Assembly: GCA_964498255.1 (NCBI GenBank)
Contig: CAZCGW010000017.1
Coordinates: 1 to 42,022 of the forward strand
Length of the DNA stretch: 42,022 nucleotides
DNA from: Fluviibacter sp964498255
GTDB lineage: Bacteria; Pseudomonadota; Gammaproteobacteria; Burkholderiales; Rhodocyclaceae
Direction: 5' to 3'
Part shown: in pieces, positions 16,304 to 24,577 of the stretch
Position numbering within the stretch: the stretch's first letter is position 1
Layout of the letters: every line of letters starts with the position of its first letter
Translations under genes and position numbers: made by a program
Notes under the pieces: generated by a model
What the model saw: the letters and a program-made list of their open reading frames with translations, nothing else
Databases searched by the model: none
Told to the model about the DNA's origin: nothing

Positions 16304-17395
16304 ATGACACGCAGTAATAGAACGCCAACGCGCCCTTTGAGACAAAAAACTTCGCAAACGCGCGGCGCTGACCCTAAAAAATCAATAAAACCAGCTGGTT
16401 ACACAGAAAAGCCCAGGCCCATAGCGGTGCAAGAGATTGCGCCTGTTGTGCAGCGTCGGGTTATCGACGCCGAAGAGGCAGGTCAGCGCCTGGATAACTA
16501 TTTGCTGCGCCATTTGAAGGGTGTGCCTAAAAGCCGGATCTATCGGATCGTACGTAGTGGTGAAGTGCGGATTAATGGCGGACGTTGTCAGCCAGATCAG
16601 CGGTTAAACGAGGGTGATGCGCTCCGTTTGCCACCGGTGCGCTGTCAGGCATTCTCCGAAGAGAAACCACCCGTAGCGCCAATGGTTGATTTGCCTATTC
16701 TGTATGAAGACGAGGCCTTGATTGCATTGAATAAGCCTTGTGGCATTGCTGTGCATGGTGGCAGCGGGCTGGCCTGGGGTTTGATCGAGGCCCTGCGTGC
16801 GCAGCGGCCTGAAGCACGTTTTCTTGAACTGGCTCACCGGTTAGACCGTGAAACCTCGGGTGTGCTGCTCGTGGCCAAGAAACGTGCTGCTTTGATCGGG
16901 TTGCACGATATGTTCCGTGAGCAAAAAGGGGACAAGCGCTATCTTGCCCTCGTGCCTGGCGTATGGGCTGAGAAATCAGTCCAGGTGACGCTACCGCTCT
17001 ATAAATACCTGACCCCAGAGGGCGAACGACGGGTGCGTATTGCCAAGGGTAGAGATTTGCAAAATCCGGAAACACGACCTGCAGAGACGCACTTTCGCCT
17101 AAGAAAGCAGTATCCGGGCTATGCACTGGTTGAAGCCAAGCTTAAAACCGGCCGTACTCACCAGATTCGGGTCCACCTAGCTGCCTTGGGATATCCGATT
17201 GTCGGCGATGATAAGTATGGAGACTTTGCGCTGAATAAGTCTCTAGCCGCTAATAAGGCGCTTGAACGTATGTTCCTGCATGCGGCTACCATGCGTTGCA
17301 AACATCCTGTTACCGGTGAACCGTTAAATGTAGAGGCACCTTTGCCACTAGAACTCGAAGGTTTTCTGTCGTTTATTGAGCAGAAATATTCTTGA
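16304..17395 (+). CDS. rluC: 23S rRNA pseudouridine synthase, RluC type
   Basis: A 363-residue enzyme that converts uridines of 23S rRNA (955, 2504 and 2580 in E. coli for RluC) to pseudouridine. An S4 RNA-binding domain occupies about residues 60-115, followed by the RluA-family catalytic domain with HRLDRETSGVLLV at 178-190, in which Asp181 is the catalytic residue, and GRTHQIRVH further on. The N-terminal 45 residues are a basic, Pro/Thr/Lys-rich extension compared with the 319-residue E. coli protein. The divergent position beside rne supports RluC over RluD. Start: GAG at 16293-16295 lies 8 bases before the ATG. Confidence 0.94.
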   Translation: MTRSNRTPTRPLRQKTSQTRGADPKKSIKPAGYTEKPRPIAVQEIAPVVQRRVIDAEEAGQRLDNYLLRHLKGVPKSRIYRIVRSGEVRINGGRCQPDQRLNEGDALRLPPVRCQAFSEEKPPVAPMVDLPILYEDEALIALNKPCGIAVHGGSGLAWGLIEALRAQRPEARFLELAHRLDRETSGVLLVAKKRAALIGLHDMFREQKGDKRYLALVPGVWAEKSVQVTLPLYKYLTPEGERRVRIAKGRDLQNPETRPAETHFRLRKQYPGYALVEAKLKTGRTHQIRVHLAALGYPIVGDDKYGDFALNKSLAANKALERMFLHAATMRCKHPVTGEPLNVEAPLPLELEGFLSFIEQKYS

Positions 17396-17403
17396 GAAGC
17401 TAC

Positions 17404-18063
17404 ATGAACAAACGCAACTATGACCTTGTTGTATTTGATTGGGACGGCACCTTGCTGGATTCGACGGGCGCCATTGTTAAAGCCATTCAGGCGGCGAGTC
17501 GGGATATTGGCGCAACACCGCCCAGCGACGAAAAGGCCCGTTATGTTATCGGTATGGGGCTGCGCGAAGCACTTATGTACGCAGTTCCGGAGTTGCCTGA
17601 ATCCCGTTATGACGACCTGGTGGACGCTTACCGTAAACATTATCTGTCTGGAGATCACGAACTAACCCTGTTCGCCGGTGTTGAAGCATTATTGAAGACG
17701 TTACAGGAAGAAAACCGCTGGGTTGCTGTTGCAACCGGCAAGAGTCGTCTTGGGCTAGATCGGGCATTAGGGCATAGTGGTCTGGGACGCTATTTTGATA
17801 CCACCCGTACAGCAGACGAAACGCGGAGTAAGCCGCATCCGCAGATGCTGGAAGAGATCATCAATCAGTTTGCGGTTGATCCGGAGCGTACCCTAATGAT
17901 TGGTGATACCACGCACGACTTGCTTATGGCACAGAATGCACGGGCGCATGGATTGGGTATCACACACGGCGCGCATCCAGTTTTAGCGTTGCGGGATTGC
18001 ACACCTGTTGCGCTGGTTGATTCGATTTCAGACCTGTCTAACTGGATTAAGATTAACGGATAA
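17404..18063 (+). CDS. HAD-family phosphatase, phosphoglycolate phosphatase-like
   Basis: A 219-residue HAD-superfamily hydrolase. Motif I is FDWDGTLLDS with nucleophile Asp12 and acid/base Asp14; motif II is ATGKSR; the lysine of motif III lies in RSKPHPQM; motif IV is MIGDTTHD. A helical cap between motifs I and II resembles Gph/PGMB-type enzymes. The ATG at 17404 follows GAGAAG at 17394-17399; an in-frame TTG at 17392 overlaps the rluC stop. The gene follows rluC as in many betaproteobacteria, where the substrate is not established. Phosphoglycolate or a pyrimidine nucleotide are possible. Confidence 0.88.
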   Translation: MNKRNYDLVVFDWDGTLLDSTGAIVKAIQAASRDIGATPPSDEKARYVIGMGLREALMYAVPELPESRYDDLVDAYRKHYLSGDHELTLFAGVEALLKTLQEENRWVAVATGKSRLGLDRALGHSGLGRYFDTTRTADETRSKPHPQMLEEIINQFAVDPERTLMIGDTTHDLLMAQNARAHGLGITHGAHPVLALRDCTPVALVDSISDLSNWIKING

Positions 18064-18070
18064 CTAACTG

Positions 18071-18805
18071 TTAATACTTGAATAAAAACACCGCTGGACG
18101 TTTGTCTAGTTTAGGTGCGCCTGATTTTTTCCAGGCTTCTACGGATTTCGTTGCAATCAATTGGCTCGGCATGGTGAGGTCAGCCGCAACACAGACCTGC
18201 GTCTCCGGTTTCAAGCCGTTGATCAGGCTTTCGAAGAAGGCGCGATTTCTATAAGGCGTTTCAATCACGATCTGGGTAATACCCTGCCGACGCGATTCGT
18301 CTTCCAGCCGGGATAAAGCCTGTTTCCGACCCGTTTCATCCTGCGGTAGATAGCCGTGGAAGGCAAACCGTTGTCCACCAAGCCCTGAGCCCATGAGTGC
18401 AAGCAGCAGGGAAGAAGGCCCGATGTGGGGCATTACCGGGATATTGCGCTGGTGCGCACGTTGTACAAGGTCAGAGCCAGGGTCGGCAACGGCAGGGCAG
18501 CCAGCTTCGGAAAGTAATCCAATCGCATGGCCATCGGTTATTGGGGCTAAAAGCGCATCCCAGTCACTGGATTTGGCTTCGGATTTACCCATTTTTCCAC
18601 GTCCAGGTAGTTCATGGATGCTTAATTCTGCGATTGGTATTGGCATCCCTATTGTTTTTAGGAAAGCACGGGCGCTTTTAGCGTTTTCAACAACAAAATG
18701 ACGCAATTCCCGCGTTAAATTCAATAATTCAGGCGTTAATGAAAGTGCCGGATTGGCATCGGCTAATTCACTCAGTGGTACCGGGATCAGGTGTAGGGTG
18801 CTCAT
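18071..18805 (-). CDS. RsmI-like SAM-dependent methyltransferase (tetrapyrrole methylase fold)
   Basis: A 244-residue protein of the tetrapyrrole methylase superfamily, the fold that includes the 16S rRNA methyltransferase RsmI. Conserved family blocks are visible: LLSEAGCPAVADPGSDLVQ, the PHIGPSSLLLALMGSG segment and IETPYRNRAF. It lacks the exact RsmI N-terminus, so it looks like the RsmI paralogue found in many betaproteobacteria rather than RsmI itself. Its substrate is unknown. It lies 12 bases downstream of maf on the same strand and is probably co-transcribed with it. It converges on the HAD gene with 7 bases between the stops. Confidence 0.85.
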   Translation of the reverse strand: MSTLHLIPVPLSELADANPALSLTPELLNLTRELRHFVVENAKSARAFLKTIGMPIPIAELSIHELPGRGKMGKSEAKSSDWDALLAPITDGHAIGLLSEAGCPAVADPGSDLVQRAHQRNIPVMPHIGPSSLLLALMGSGLGGQRFAFHGYLPQDETGRKQALSRLEDESRRQGITQIVIETPYRNRAFFESLINGLKPETQVCVAADLTMPSQLIATKSVEAWKKSGAPKLDKRPAVFLFKY

Positions 18806-18817
18806 GCGTATTATTGC

Positions 18818-19453
18818 TTAGACAGTCAATGGGTTCAGGCCAGCGTGCCGGAGTAACCGACAGAGCGCAATTAGCGGCAAACCGACCAGGGCAGTTGGGT
18901 CATTGCCACTTAGGCGATCCAGCAATGCAATGCCCAGCGCTTCGGATTTGGCCGATCCGGCACAGTCATAGGCGGGCTCCCGTTTTAAATAGGATTCTAT
19001 TTCTGCTAGCGAGAGTTCTCTGAATTCGACTTCGGTGCCGACCAGCTCTTCATGCGCCTGCTCATTCAATGCGTCATAGAGGCAGAGCGCTGTTTCGAAA
19101 ACCACCGTCTTGCCGCTCAGGCTTTGCAACTGGGCAACTGCTTTCTGGTGGTTTCCGGGTTTGCCGTAGACCTGATTCTCGACCACGGCGACCTGATCGC
19201 TGCCGATAATCAGGGTGTCTTTCTGATCGGCAGGCAGCTGCTTGGCAACGGCTTTGGCTTTCTCCCGTGCAAGTCTGCGCGCTGTTGCGGCAGGCAACTC
19301 GTTGGCGAGCGGCGTTTCGTCGATATCCGGGCTAATAATGCTGAACGGAAGCCCCAGACGTTCCAGCAGGGCGCGGCGGTAGGCAGAGCTGGAACCCAGA
19401 ATCAGTCTACGGGGGATGCTTTTTGCGGTTTCAGCAGGGGTAGCGGTGTTCAT
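18818..19453 (-). CDS. Maf family nucleotide pyrophosphatase (YceF-like)
   Basis: A 211-residue Maf/Ham1-fold pyrophosphatase that hydrolyses non-canonical or modified nucleoside triphosphates. Family signatures are LGSSSAYRRALLERLG at about residues 19-34, SPDIDETPL and IIGSDQVAVVENQVYGKPG. The position directly divergent from yceD-rpmF matches yceF of E. coli, whose product prefers 7-methyl-GTP; that specificity is inferred from context. The ATG at 19453 gives a start of normal length; the frame runs on to 19501 without need. The first 14 residues form a non-conserved extension. Confidence 0.9.
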   Translation of the reverse strand: MNTATPAETAKSIPRRLILGSSSAYRRALLERLGLPFSIISPDIDETPLANELPAATARRLAREKAKAVAKQLPADQKDTLIIGSDQVAVVENQVYGKPGNHQKAVAQLQSLSGKTVVFETALCLYDALNEQAHEELVGTEVEFRELSLAEIESYLKREPAYDCAGSAKSEALGIALLDRLSGNDPTALVGLPLIALCRLLRHAGLNPLTV

Positions 19454-19501
19454 GTTCGGTGCGCTTTCAATGGCTTGGCGATGAATATTGCAAGAAAACA
19501 C

Positions 19502-19530
19502 TCAACAATTCGAGCTGCCGATGGTATCAT
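19502..19530 (+). promoter_or_regulatory. Candidate promoter of yceD-rpmF-plsX-fab cluster
   Basis: TCAACA (19502-19507) and TATCAT (19525-19530) are separated by 17 bases and lie just upstream of yceD, in the divergent region with maf. Four of six bases match the -35 consensus and five of six the -10 consensus. No other promoter of similar quality was seen before plsX. Confidence 0.5.
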
Positions 19531-19558
19531 TCGCCGTTTTTCAACGGGACAGGTCTGG

Positions 19559-20089
19559 ATGTTGTCTGCCGATTTGCCGGAAAGTTTTGACCCGAACGTC
19601 ATGGCGCGCGATGGCTTTACTGCGTGTGTTGATGTGCCGGTGTCACAGTTTCCGCGTTTGGTAGACCTGCTGACTGGTTCGAATGGTGTGGTTCGCGTAA
19701 CGCTTAAGGCCTCGATAAGTGCCGATCAGCGACCGACTACGACAATCGGGCTGGATGCGACACTGGAACAGTCCTGTCAGCGCTGCCTGCAGCCGGTGAC
19801 GGTGGTTATAGACCATACGCACACCGTAGAGTGGGTAGCGGATGAGGCAGAGCTTGCTCGTCTGGACGCGTCTGAAGATGATTTAGATAACCCGGATTGG
19901 GAATTTCTGCCGATGCCTGTGCCTCCCAAGGTGCGGACGCTCGAGCTGGTGGAGGATGAACTCATTCTTTCGCTGCCGATTGTCCCGCTGCACGAGGTTT
20001 GTGCGTTGCCAGAAGCAGCGCCTGACGTGGCAGAAGATCATCCGTTTGCAGCGCTGGCCCGGCTCAAAACACCGAAGGGCTTGAACTAG
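19559..20089 (+). CDS. yceD: DUF177/YceD family protein
   Basis: A 176-residue protein of the YceD (DUF177) family, which is linked to 23S rRNA accumulation and almost always encoded next to rpmF. The family core is seen in SCQRCLQPV, with two cysteines at a C-x2-C spacing, followed by the acidic linker ASEDDLDNPDWEFLP, the LVEDELILSLPIVPLH block and the closing LARLK. The ATG at 19559 has an AGG 5 bases upstream and gives the family length; the frame continues upstream through the antisense of maf but this is not coding. It is followed after 77 bases by rpmF. Confidence 0.92.
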   Translation: MLSADLPESFDPNVMARDGFTACVDVPVSQFPRLVDLLTGSNGVVRVTLKASISADQRPTTTIGLDATLEQSCQRCLQPVTVVIDHTHTVEWVADEAELARLDASEDDLDNPDWEFLPMPVPPKVRTLELVEDELILSLPIVPLHEVCALPEAAPDVAEDHPFAALARLKTPKGLN

Positions 20090-20166
20090 GGATTCTTTCC
20101 GGAGCGTTGTTCCGGGACTTGATAAGCAGTAAAACAGGCTGTAACGATTTAACCAGGAGTAACAAC

Positions 20167-20346
20167 ATGGCTGTTCAACAAAACAAAAAATCCCCATCGA
20201 AGCGTGGCATGCACCGTGCACATGACGCACTGACAAACCCAGCGCTGGCTATCGAGCCAACGACGGGTGAAGTACATCGCCGTCACCACATTTCGCCGTC
20301 GGGTGTTTACCGCGGCAAAAAAGTCATCAAGACGACTGAGGCCTAA
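20167..20346 (+). CDS. rpmF: 50S ribosomal protein L32
   Basis: L32 is a small, basic protein of the large ribosomal subunit. The 59-residue sequence begins with the conserved MAVQQNKKSPSKRGMHRAHD, continues with the ETGE-like TTGEVHRRHHISPSG and ends with YRGKKV. It lacks the four zinc-binding cysteines of the zinc form, as is usual in proteobacteria. The start is fixed by AGGAG at 20155-20159; the longer upstream frame from 20107 is not needed. It sits between yceD and plsX, the standard order. Confidence 0.97.
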   Translation: MAVQQNKKSPSKRGMHRAHDALTNPALAIEPTTGEVHRRHHISPSGVYRGKKVIKTTEA

Positions 20347-20403
20347 TAGAGGCTAGGTCAGGATATTCACCTGACCGATGTTAAACGTGAGCTTTGTACG
20401 GAT

Positions 20404-21477
20404 ATGACCGTCAAAATCGCGATTGACTGTATGGGTGGCGACCATGGCCCGAAGGTCACGGTCGCTGCTGCGCTGGCTTTTGCCGCGGAGTTTCCCAATG
20501 CCGAATTAAAACTGGTTGGTAATGCCGACCGGTTGGAAAGTCGTCTGCGTCGTGCATCACCTGGTAAGGCGGTGCGCGACCGGTTGACCATCGTCCATGC
20601 CAGCGAAGTTGTCGCGATGGATGAAGCGCCAGCACTGGCGTTACGTAATAAAAAAGATTCCTCAATGCGTGTGGCCATCAATCTGGTGAAATCCGGAGAG
20701 GTGGATGCTTGCGTTTCTGCTGGCAACACCGGCGCATTGATGGCGATAGCCCGCTTTGTATTAAAAATGCTGCCGGGTATTGATCGCCCGGCCATTAGTA
20801 CCGTAGTGCCTACAATGACCGGCCAGACGCGTCTGCTGGATCTGGGTGCTAACGTCGACTGCACAGCAGAGCATCTACTTCAATTTGCCATCATGGGTTC
20901 GATACTCACCAACGCTGTGCAGCATATTGCAGCGCCGCGCGTGGGTCTTCTGAACATCGGTGAAGAAGAAATCAAGGGTAACGAGGTTGTGAAGCAGGCA
21001 GCTGAGTTGCTGCGCGCAACAGATCTGAATTTCGTAGGTAATGTCGAAGGCGATGGGGTCTTCCGTGGTGAAGCCGATGTCGTTGTCTGCGATGGATTCG
21101 TTGGTAACGTGGCATTGAAGGTTTCGGAAGGCCTGGCGCAGATGATGGGTCGTTTTTTACGTGAAGAGTTCGAACGTAATCTCTTGACGCGCCTGATTGC
21201 CTTGCTGGCTTTGCCCGTACTAAGCCGCTTTAAAAAGCGTTTAGATCACCGCCGCTATAACGGTGCCACGTTATTGGGTCTAAAAGGCACGGTGATCAAG
21301 AGTCATGGTTCGGCCGATGCGTTTGCATTTGGCTACGCCATTCGTGAGGCTTATCACGAAGCGGAAAATAGCGTAATCGATAAGATCGCGCATCGTGTTT
21401 CCAGCTATACCGGTTTACAAACTGCCGCCTTGCTCGTAGAACCCGCCAAGGATTCTGCAGTAACAGGAGAAGCCTGA
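20404..21477 (+). CDS. plsX: Phosphate acyltransferase PlsX
   Basis: PlsX converts acyl-ACP and phosphate to acyl-phosphate, the first step of the PlsX/PlsY route to phosphatidic acid. The 357-residue protein has the conserved N-terminus IAIDCMGGDHGP at residues 5-16, the VSAGNTGALMA motif and VCDGFVGNVALK. It is a peripheral membrane enzyme and has no signal peptide. Its stop overlaps the fabH start by one base, so phospholipid and fatty acid synthesis genes are translationally coupled here. Confidence 0.97.
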   Translation: MTVKIAIDCMGGDHGPKVTVAAALAFAAEFPNAELKLVGNADRLESRLRRASPGKAVRDRLTIVHASEVVAMDEAPALALRNKKDSSMRVAINLVKSGEVDACVSAGNTGALMAIARFVLKMLPGIDRPAISTVVPTMTGQTRLLDLGANVDCTAEHLLQFAIMGSILTNAVQHIAAPRVGLLNIGEEEIKGNEVVKQAAELLRATDLNFVGNVEGDGVFRGEADVVVCDGFVGNVALKVSEGLAQMMGRFLREEFERNLLTRLIALLALPVLSRFKKRLDHRRYNGATLLGLKGTVIKSHGSADAFAFGYAIREAYHEAENSVIDKIAHRVSSYTGLQTAALLVEPAKDSAVTGEA

Positions 21478-22451
21478 TGGCTCAAACTATTTATGCCCAG
21501 CTGGCCGGTATTGGCAGCTATTTGCCAGGTGCCCCCATATCTAACGAAACGCTCATTCAGGCGAAAGGTCTGGATTCCAGCGATGAGTGGATTGTTGCGC
21601 GAACAGGTATTGCCGCACGTCATCACGCACCTGAGGGCGTAACCTCCAGCATGCTGGCCGAAGAAGCCAGCCGTCGTGCATTGGCAGATGCGGGTATTGA
21701 TGCTGCAGATCTGGATCTGATTATCGTTGCAACCTCAACGCCGGACATGATTTTCCCGAGCACGGCCTGTTTGCTGCAAGGCAAGTTGGGTAACGTGGGC
21801 GCAACGGCTTTTGACGTACAAGCCGTTTGTTCGGGTTTTGTCTATGCGATGACCATCGCAGAAAAATTTATCCGTTCCGGTAGCCATAAATCGGCGCTGA
21901 TTGTGGGTGCCGAAGTCTTTTCGCGCATCATGGACTGGCAAGATCGTGGCACTTGTGTGTTGTTTGGTGATGGTGCGGGTGCTGTTGTGCTCAAGGCAGC
22001 TGAACAGCCGGGACTGTTGGCTACGTCTTTACATGCAGATGGTTCACAAGCCGATATTCTGAATGTACCCGGACAGATTCATAGCGGTCAGGTCGTAGGT
22101 GATCCGTTCCTGCGTATGGATGGCCAGGCTGTTTTCAAGTTTGCCGTGCGTGCGCTCACTGACAGTGCACTGGAGTGCTGCGCCGCTGCTGGTGTGAGTT
22201 CCGAACAGATTGATTGGCTGATTCCGCATCAGGCCAATGTGCGCATTATCGAAGCAATAGGAAAACGCCTGTCGCTACCGGCAGAGCGTGTCATCGTGAC
22301 GGTTGCGCATCATGGCAACACCTCTGCGGCGTCGGTACCATTAGCATTGGATGAAGCTGTGAAGTCGGGCCGCGTCAAACGGGGTCAGACACTCATGCTG
22401 CAAGGTGTTGGTGGCGGTTTCACCTGGGGCAGTGTGCTCCTCAAATATTAA
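21477..22451 (+). CDS. fabH: 3-oxoacyl-ACP synthase III
   Basis: FabH condenses acetyl-CoA with malonyl-ACP to start each fatty acid chain. The 324-residue protein has the complete Cys-His-Asn triad: Cys118 in DVQAVCSGF, the His in LIPHQANVRI and the Asn in VAHHGNTSAAS. The N-terminal block SSDEWIVARTGIAARH is also typical. It overlaps plsX by one base and is followed by fabD after 14 bases. Nothing in it departs from the family. Confidence 0.97.
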   Translation: MAQTIYAQLAGIGSYLPGAPISNETLIQAKGLDSSDEWIVARTGIAARHHAPEGVTSSMLAEEASRRALADAGIDAADLDLIIVATSTPDMIFPSTACLLQGKLGNVGATAFDVQAVCSGFVYAMTIAEKFIRSGSHKSALIVGAEVFSRIMDWQDRGTCVLFGDGAGAVVLKAAEQPGLLATSLHADGSQADILNVPGQIHSGQVVGDPFLRMDGQAVFKFAVRALTDSALECCAAAGVSSEQIDWLIPHQANVRIIEAIGKRLSLPAERVIVTVAHHGNTSAASVPLALDEAVKSGRVKRGQTLMLQGVGGGFTWGSVLLKY

Positions 22452-22465
22452 TTACGGAGAACCTT

Positions 22466-23392
22466 ATGTCGTTCGCTTTCGTATTTCCCGGTCAGGGTTC
22501 CCAATCGGTGGCCATGATGGCTGCCTATGGTGACTCGCCAGTCGTTCGCGCGACTTTTGACGAAGCCTCTGCGGCGCTGGGTGAAGACCTGTGGACTATG
22601 GTTGCCGAAGGCCCGGCTGAGCGCCTCTCCCAGACAGTAAATACTCAACCGATCATGCTGACTGCGGGTGTTGCCGTATGGCGCCTGTGGGAAAGCCTTG
22701 GTGGCAAGACGCCGGCCGTTGTTGCTGGCCACAGTCTGGGTGAATATTCGGCACTGGTTGCCGCTGGTTCGTTGAAGCTGGCTGATGCGGTGCCGCTGGT
22801 TCGCCTACGTGCTGCTGCTATGCAAGAGGCCGTGCCTGTCGGTACGGGTGCTATGGCGGCCATTCTTGGCCTGGATGATGATGGTATTGCTGCGGCCTGT
22901 GCCGAAGCCGCACAGGGCGAGGTGGTTGAACCTGTTAATTTCAATGCACCAGGTCAGACAGTCATTGCTGGTCACAAGGGAGCTGTTGAGCGCGCCTGTG
23001 AAGCCTGTAAGGCTCGCGGTGCTAAGCGCGCTGTATTGCTGCCGGTGTCAGCACCATTCCATTCGTCGTTGCTAAAACCCGCTGCTGATCGCCTCGCTGT
23101 TGCCTTGGCTGATATTACGCTGAATGCACCGCTGATCCCTGTGATCAATAACGTGGATGTGGCGATTGAAACCGATCCGGTCAAGATTAAAGATGCCCTG
23201 GTGCGCCAGGCTGCCAAGCCTGTGCGCTGGGTAGAAACGATCCAGAAAATGGCTGGTATGGGTGTCGCTACGGCTGCTGAATGTGGCCCGGGTAAGGTAC
23301 TGGCCGGTCTGACCAAGCGCTGTGCTGATGGCATTACCGGTGTTGCACTGGCCGATGCTGATTCGGTTAATGCCAACCTGACTTTAAGCTAA
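22466..23392 (+). CDS. fabD: Malonyl-CoA:ACP transacylase
   Basis: FabD loads malonate from malonyl-CoA on to ACP. The 308-residue protein shows FVFPGQGSQSV at residues 5-15 (oxyanion region), the nucleophile elbow AGHSLGEYSALVAAG with Ser90, and the catalytic His in SAPFHSSLL. Length matches the family. It is closely packed between fabH and fabG; its ribosome-binding site (GGAGA, about 22457-22461) is well placed before the ATG. Confidence 0.97.
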   Translation: MSFAFVFPGQGSQSVAMMAAYGDSPVVRATFDEASAALGEDLWTMVAEGPAERLSQTVNTQPIMLTAGVAVWRLWESLGGKTPAVVAGHSLGEYSALVAAGSLKLADAVPLVRLRAAAMQEAVPVGTGAMAAILGLDDDGIAAACAEAAQGEVVEPVNFNAPGQTVIAGHKGAVERACEACKARGAKRAVLLPVSAPFHSSLLKPAADRLAVALADITLNAPLIPVINNVDVAIETDPVKIKDALVRQAAKPVRWVETIQKMAGMGVATAAECGPGKVLAGLTKRCADGITGVALADADSVNANLTLS

Positions 23393-23401
23393 GGAATAGA
23401 T

Positions 23402-24142
23402 ATGACCGCAACTGTTGCGCTTGTAACCGGTGCTTCGCGTGGCATTGGCCGCGCCATCGCCATGGAACTGACCCGTCAGGGTATGACGGTCATTGGTACG
23501 GCGACCAGCGAGTCTGGCGCTACCAGCATTACCGAAGCCATCAAGGCAGCGGGTGGTGCAGGGTGGGGTGCCGCACTGGATGTGCGTGATGCAGCTGGTG
23601 TTGATGCCCTGCTGACTGATATTGAAACCAAAACCGGTTCGGCAATTACCGTGCTGGTTAATAACGCAGGCATTACCCGCGATACGCTCGCTATGCGCAT
23701 GAAGGACGAAGACTGGGATGACGTGCTCGACACCAATCTCAAATCTGTCTTCCGTATGTGTCGTGCGGTCATGCGCGGCATGATGAAGGCCCGTACCGGC
23801 CGCATCGTCAATATCACATCGGTGGTCGGCCATGCCGGCAACCCGGGGCAGGCCAACTACTGCGCCGCCAAAGCGGGTGTGAGCGGTATGACACGTTCGC
23901 TGGCCCGTGAACTGGGTAGCCGCGGCATTACGGTTAACTGCGTTGCACCAGGTTTTATTGACACCGATATGACCAAGGCTCTCGATGAGGGCCAGAAGAA
24001 TATGCTGCTGGGCAACATTCCACTGGGACGCCTTGGCACCCCTGAGGATATCGCTGCTGCAGTGGCTTTCCTCGTATCGCCAGCGGCATCTTATGTCACT
24101 GGCAGTACCATTCACGTTAATGGCGGGATGTACCTGCCTTAA
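23402..24142 (+). CDS. fabG: 3-oxoacyl-ACP reductase
   Basis: FabG reduces 3-oxoacyl-ACP to 3-hydroxyacyl-ACP with NADPH. The 246-residue short-chain dehydrogenase has the nucleotide-binding TGASRGIGRA at 9-18, NNAG at 87-90 and the catalytic Ser140, Tyr153 and Lys157 (YCAAK). It follows fabD after 9 bases. Its final codons form the stem of a hairpin followed by a T7 tract, so some transcripts may stop here before acpP. Confidence 0.97.
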   Translation: MTATVALVTGASRGIGRAIAMELTRQGMTVIGTATSESGATSITEAIKAAGGAGWGAALDVRDAAGVDALLTDIETKTGSAITVLVNNAGITRDTLAMRMKDEDWDDVLDTNLKSVFRMCRAVMRGMMKARTGRIVNITSVVGHAGNPGQANYCAAKAGVSGMTRSLARELGSRGITVNCVAPGFIDTDMTKALDEGQKNMLLGNIPLGRLGTPEDIAAAVAFLVSPAASYVTGSTIHVNGGMYLP

Positions 24143-24150
24143 CTTTTTTT
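24122..24150 (+). terminator. Candidate terminator at the end of fabG
   Basis: GGCGGG, an ATGTA loop and CCTGCC form a 6-base stem (with one G-U pair) inside the last fabG codons; a run of seven T follows after a 5-base gap. The stem is short and the gap is unfavourable, so it may only be partial. Confidence 0.35.
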
Positions 24151-24171
24151 ATTCTATTTCTCACGAAAACT

Positions 24172-24198
24172 TTGCGGTTGGCTGTGATTTGGTAGAAT
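24172..24198 (+). promoter_or_regulatory. Candidate acpP promoter
   Basis: TTGCGG (24172-24177) and TAGAAT (24193-24198) lie in the 103-base gap before acpP. The spacer is 15 bases, or 16 if the -35 is read as TTTGCG. acpP needs high expression, which makes a private promoter plausible. Confidence 0.4.
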
Positions 24199-24245
24199 AG
24201 AGTCTGATTTCCACCACCTCTAATAGAAGGGTAATAGGAGCTTCA

Positions 24246-24482
24246 ATGGACAACATCGAACAGCGCGTCAAAAAGATCGTAGCCGAACAACTCGGCGTGA
24301 ATGAAGCTGACGTCAAGAATGAATCTTCTTTCGTTGATGATCTGGGCGCAGATTCGCTGGATACAGTTGAACTCGTGATGGCACTCGAAGAGGAATTCGA
24401 ATGCGAAATTCCGGATGAAGATGCCGAGAAGATCACCACGGTTCAGCAAGCGATCGACTACGTCAAGTCGCATCAGAAGTAA
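24246..24482 (+). CDS. acpP: Acyl carrier protein
   Basis: ACP carries growing acyl chains on a phosphopantetheine arm attached to Ser37 in the DSL motif (GADSLDTVELVMALEE). AcpS, encoded at 36761-37138, attaches this arm. The 78-residue protein is strongly acidic and of normal length. It has its own ribosome-binding site (TAGGAG, 24235-24240). A hairpin on either side, at the end of fabG and before fabF, suggests that it can be expressed as a separate short transcript, consistent with the large amounts of ACP that cells need. Confidence 0.98.
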   Translation: MDNIEQRVKKIVAEQLGVNEADVKNESSFVDDLGADSLDTVELVMALEEEFECEIPDEDAEKITTVQQAIDYVKSHQK

Positions 24483-24502
24483 TCTCGCTTGTTGCGTCAT
24501 TG

Positions 24503-24527
24503 CGGCCGACGCGCTTTGTGTCGGCCG
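24503..24527 (+). terminator. Hairpin between acpP and fabF
   Basis: CGGCCGAC (24503-24510) and GTCGGCCG (24520-24527) form a perfect 8-base stem with a 9-base loop, followed by TATTTAT. The U-tract is interrupted, so it is better read as a partial terminator or a 3'-end stabiliser for acpP mRNA. Confidence 0.6.
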
Positions 24528-24577
24528 TATTTATATCAGCCTGGGGTTTATAGGCCTGGGTCAGTGAAGGAGTAGGC

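Noticed and set aside
19052..19558. Upstream extension of the yceD frame
   Set aside because: It runs antisense through maf; the family length and the ribosome-binding site support the start at 19559.
23384..24115. Long minus-strand open frame opposite fabG
   Set aside because: It is the antisense of a conserved reductase with all catalytic residues and shows only low-complexity His/Arg-rich composition.
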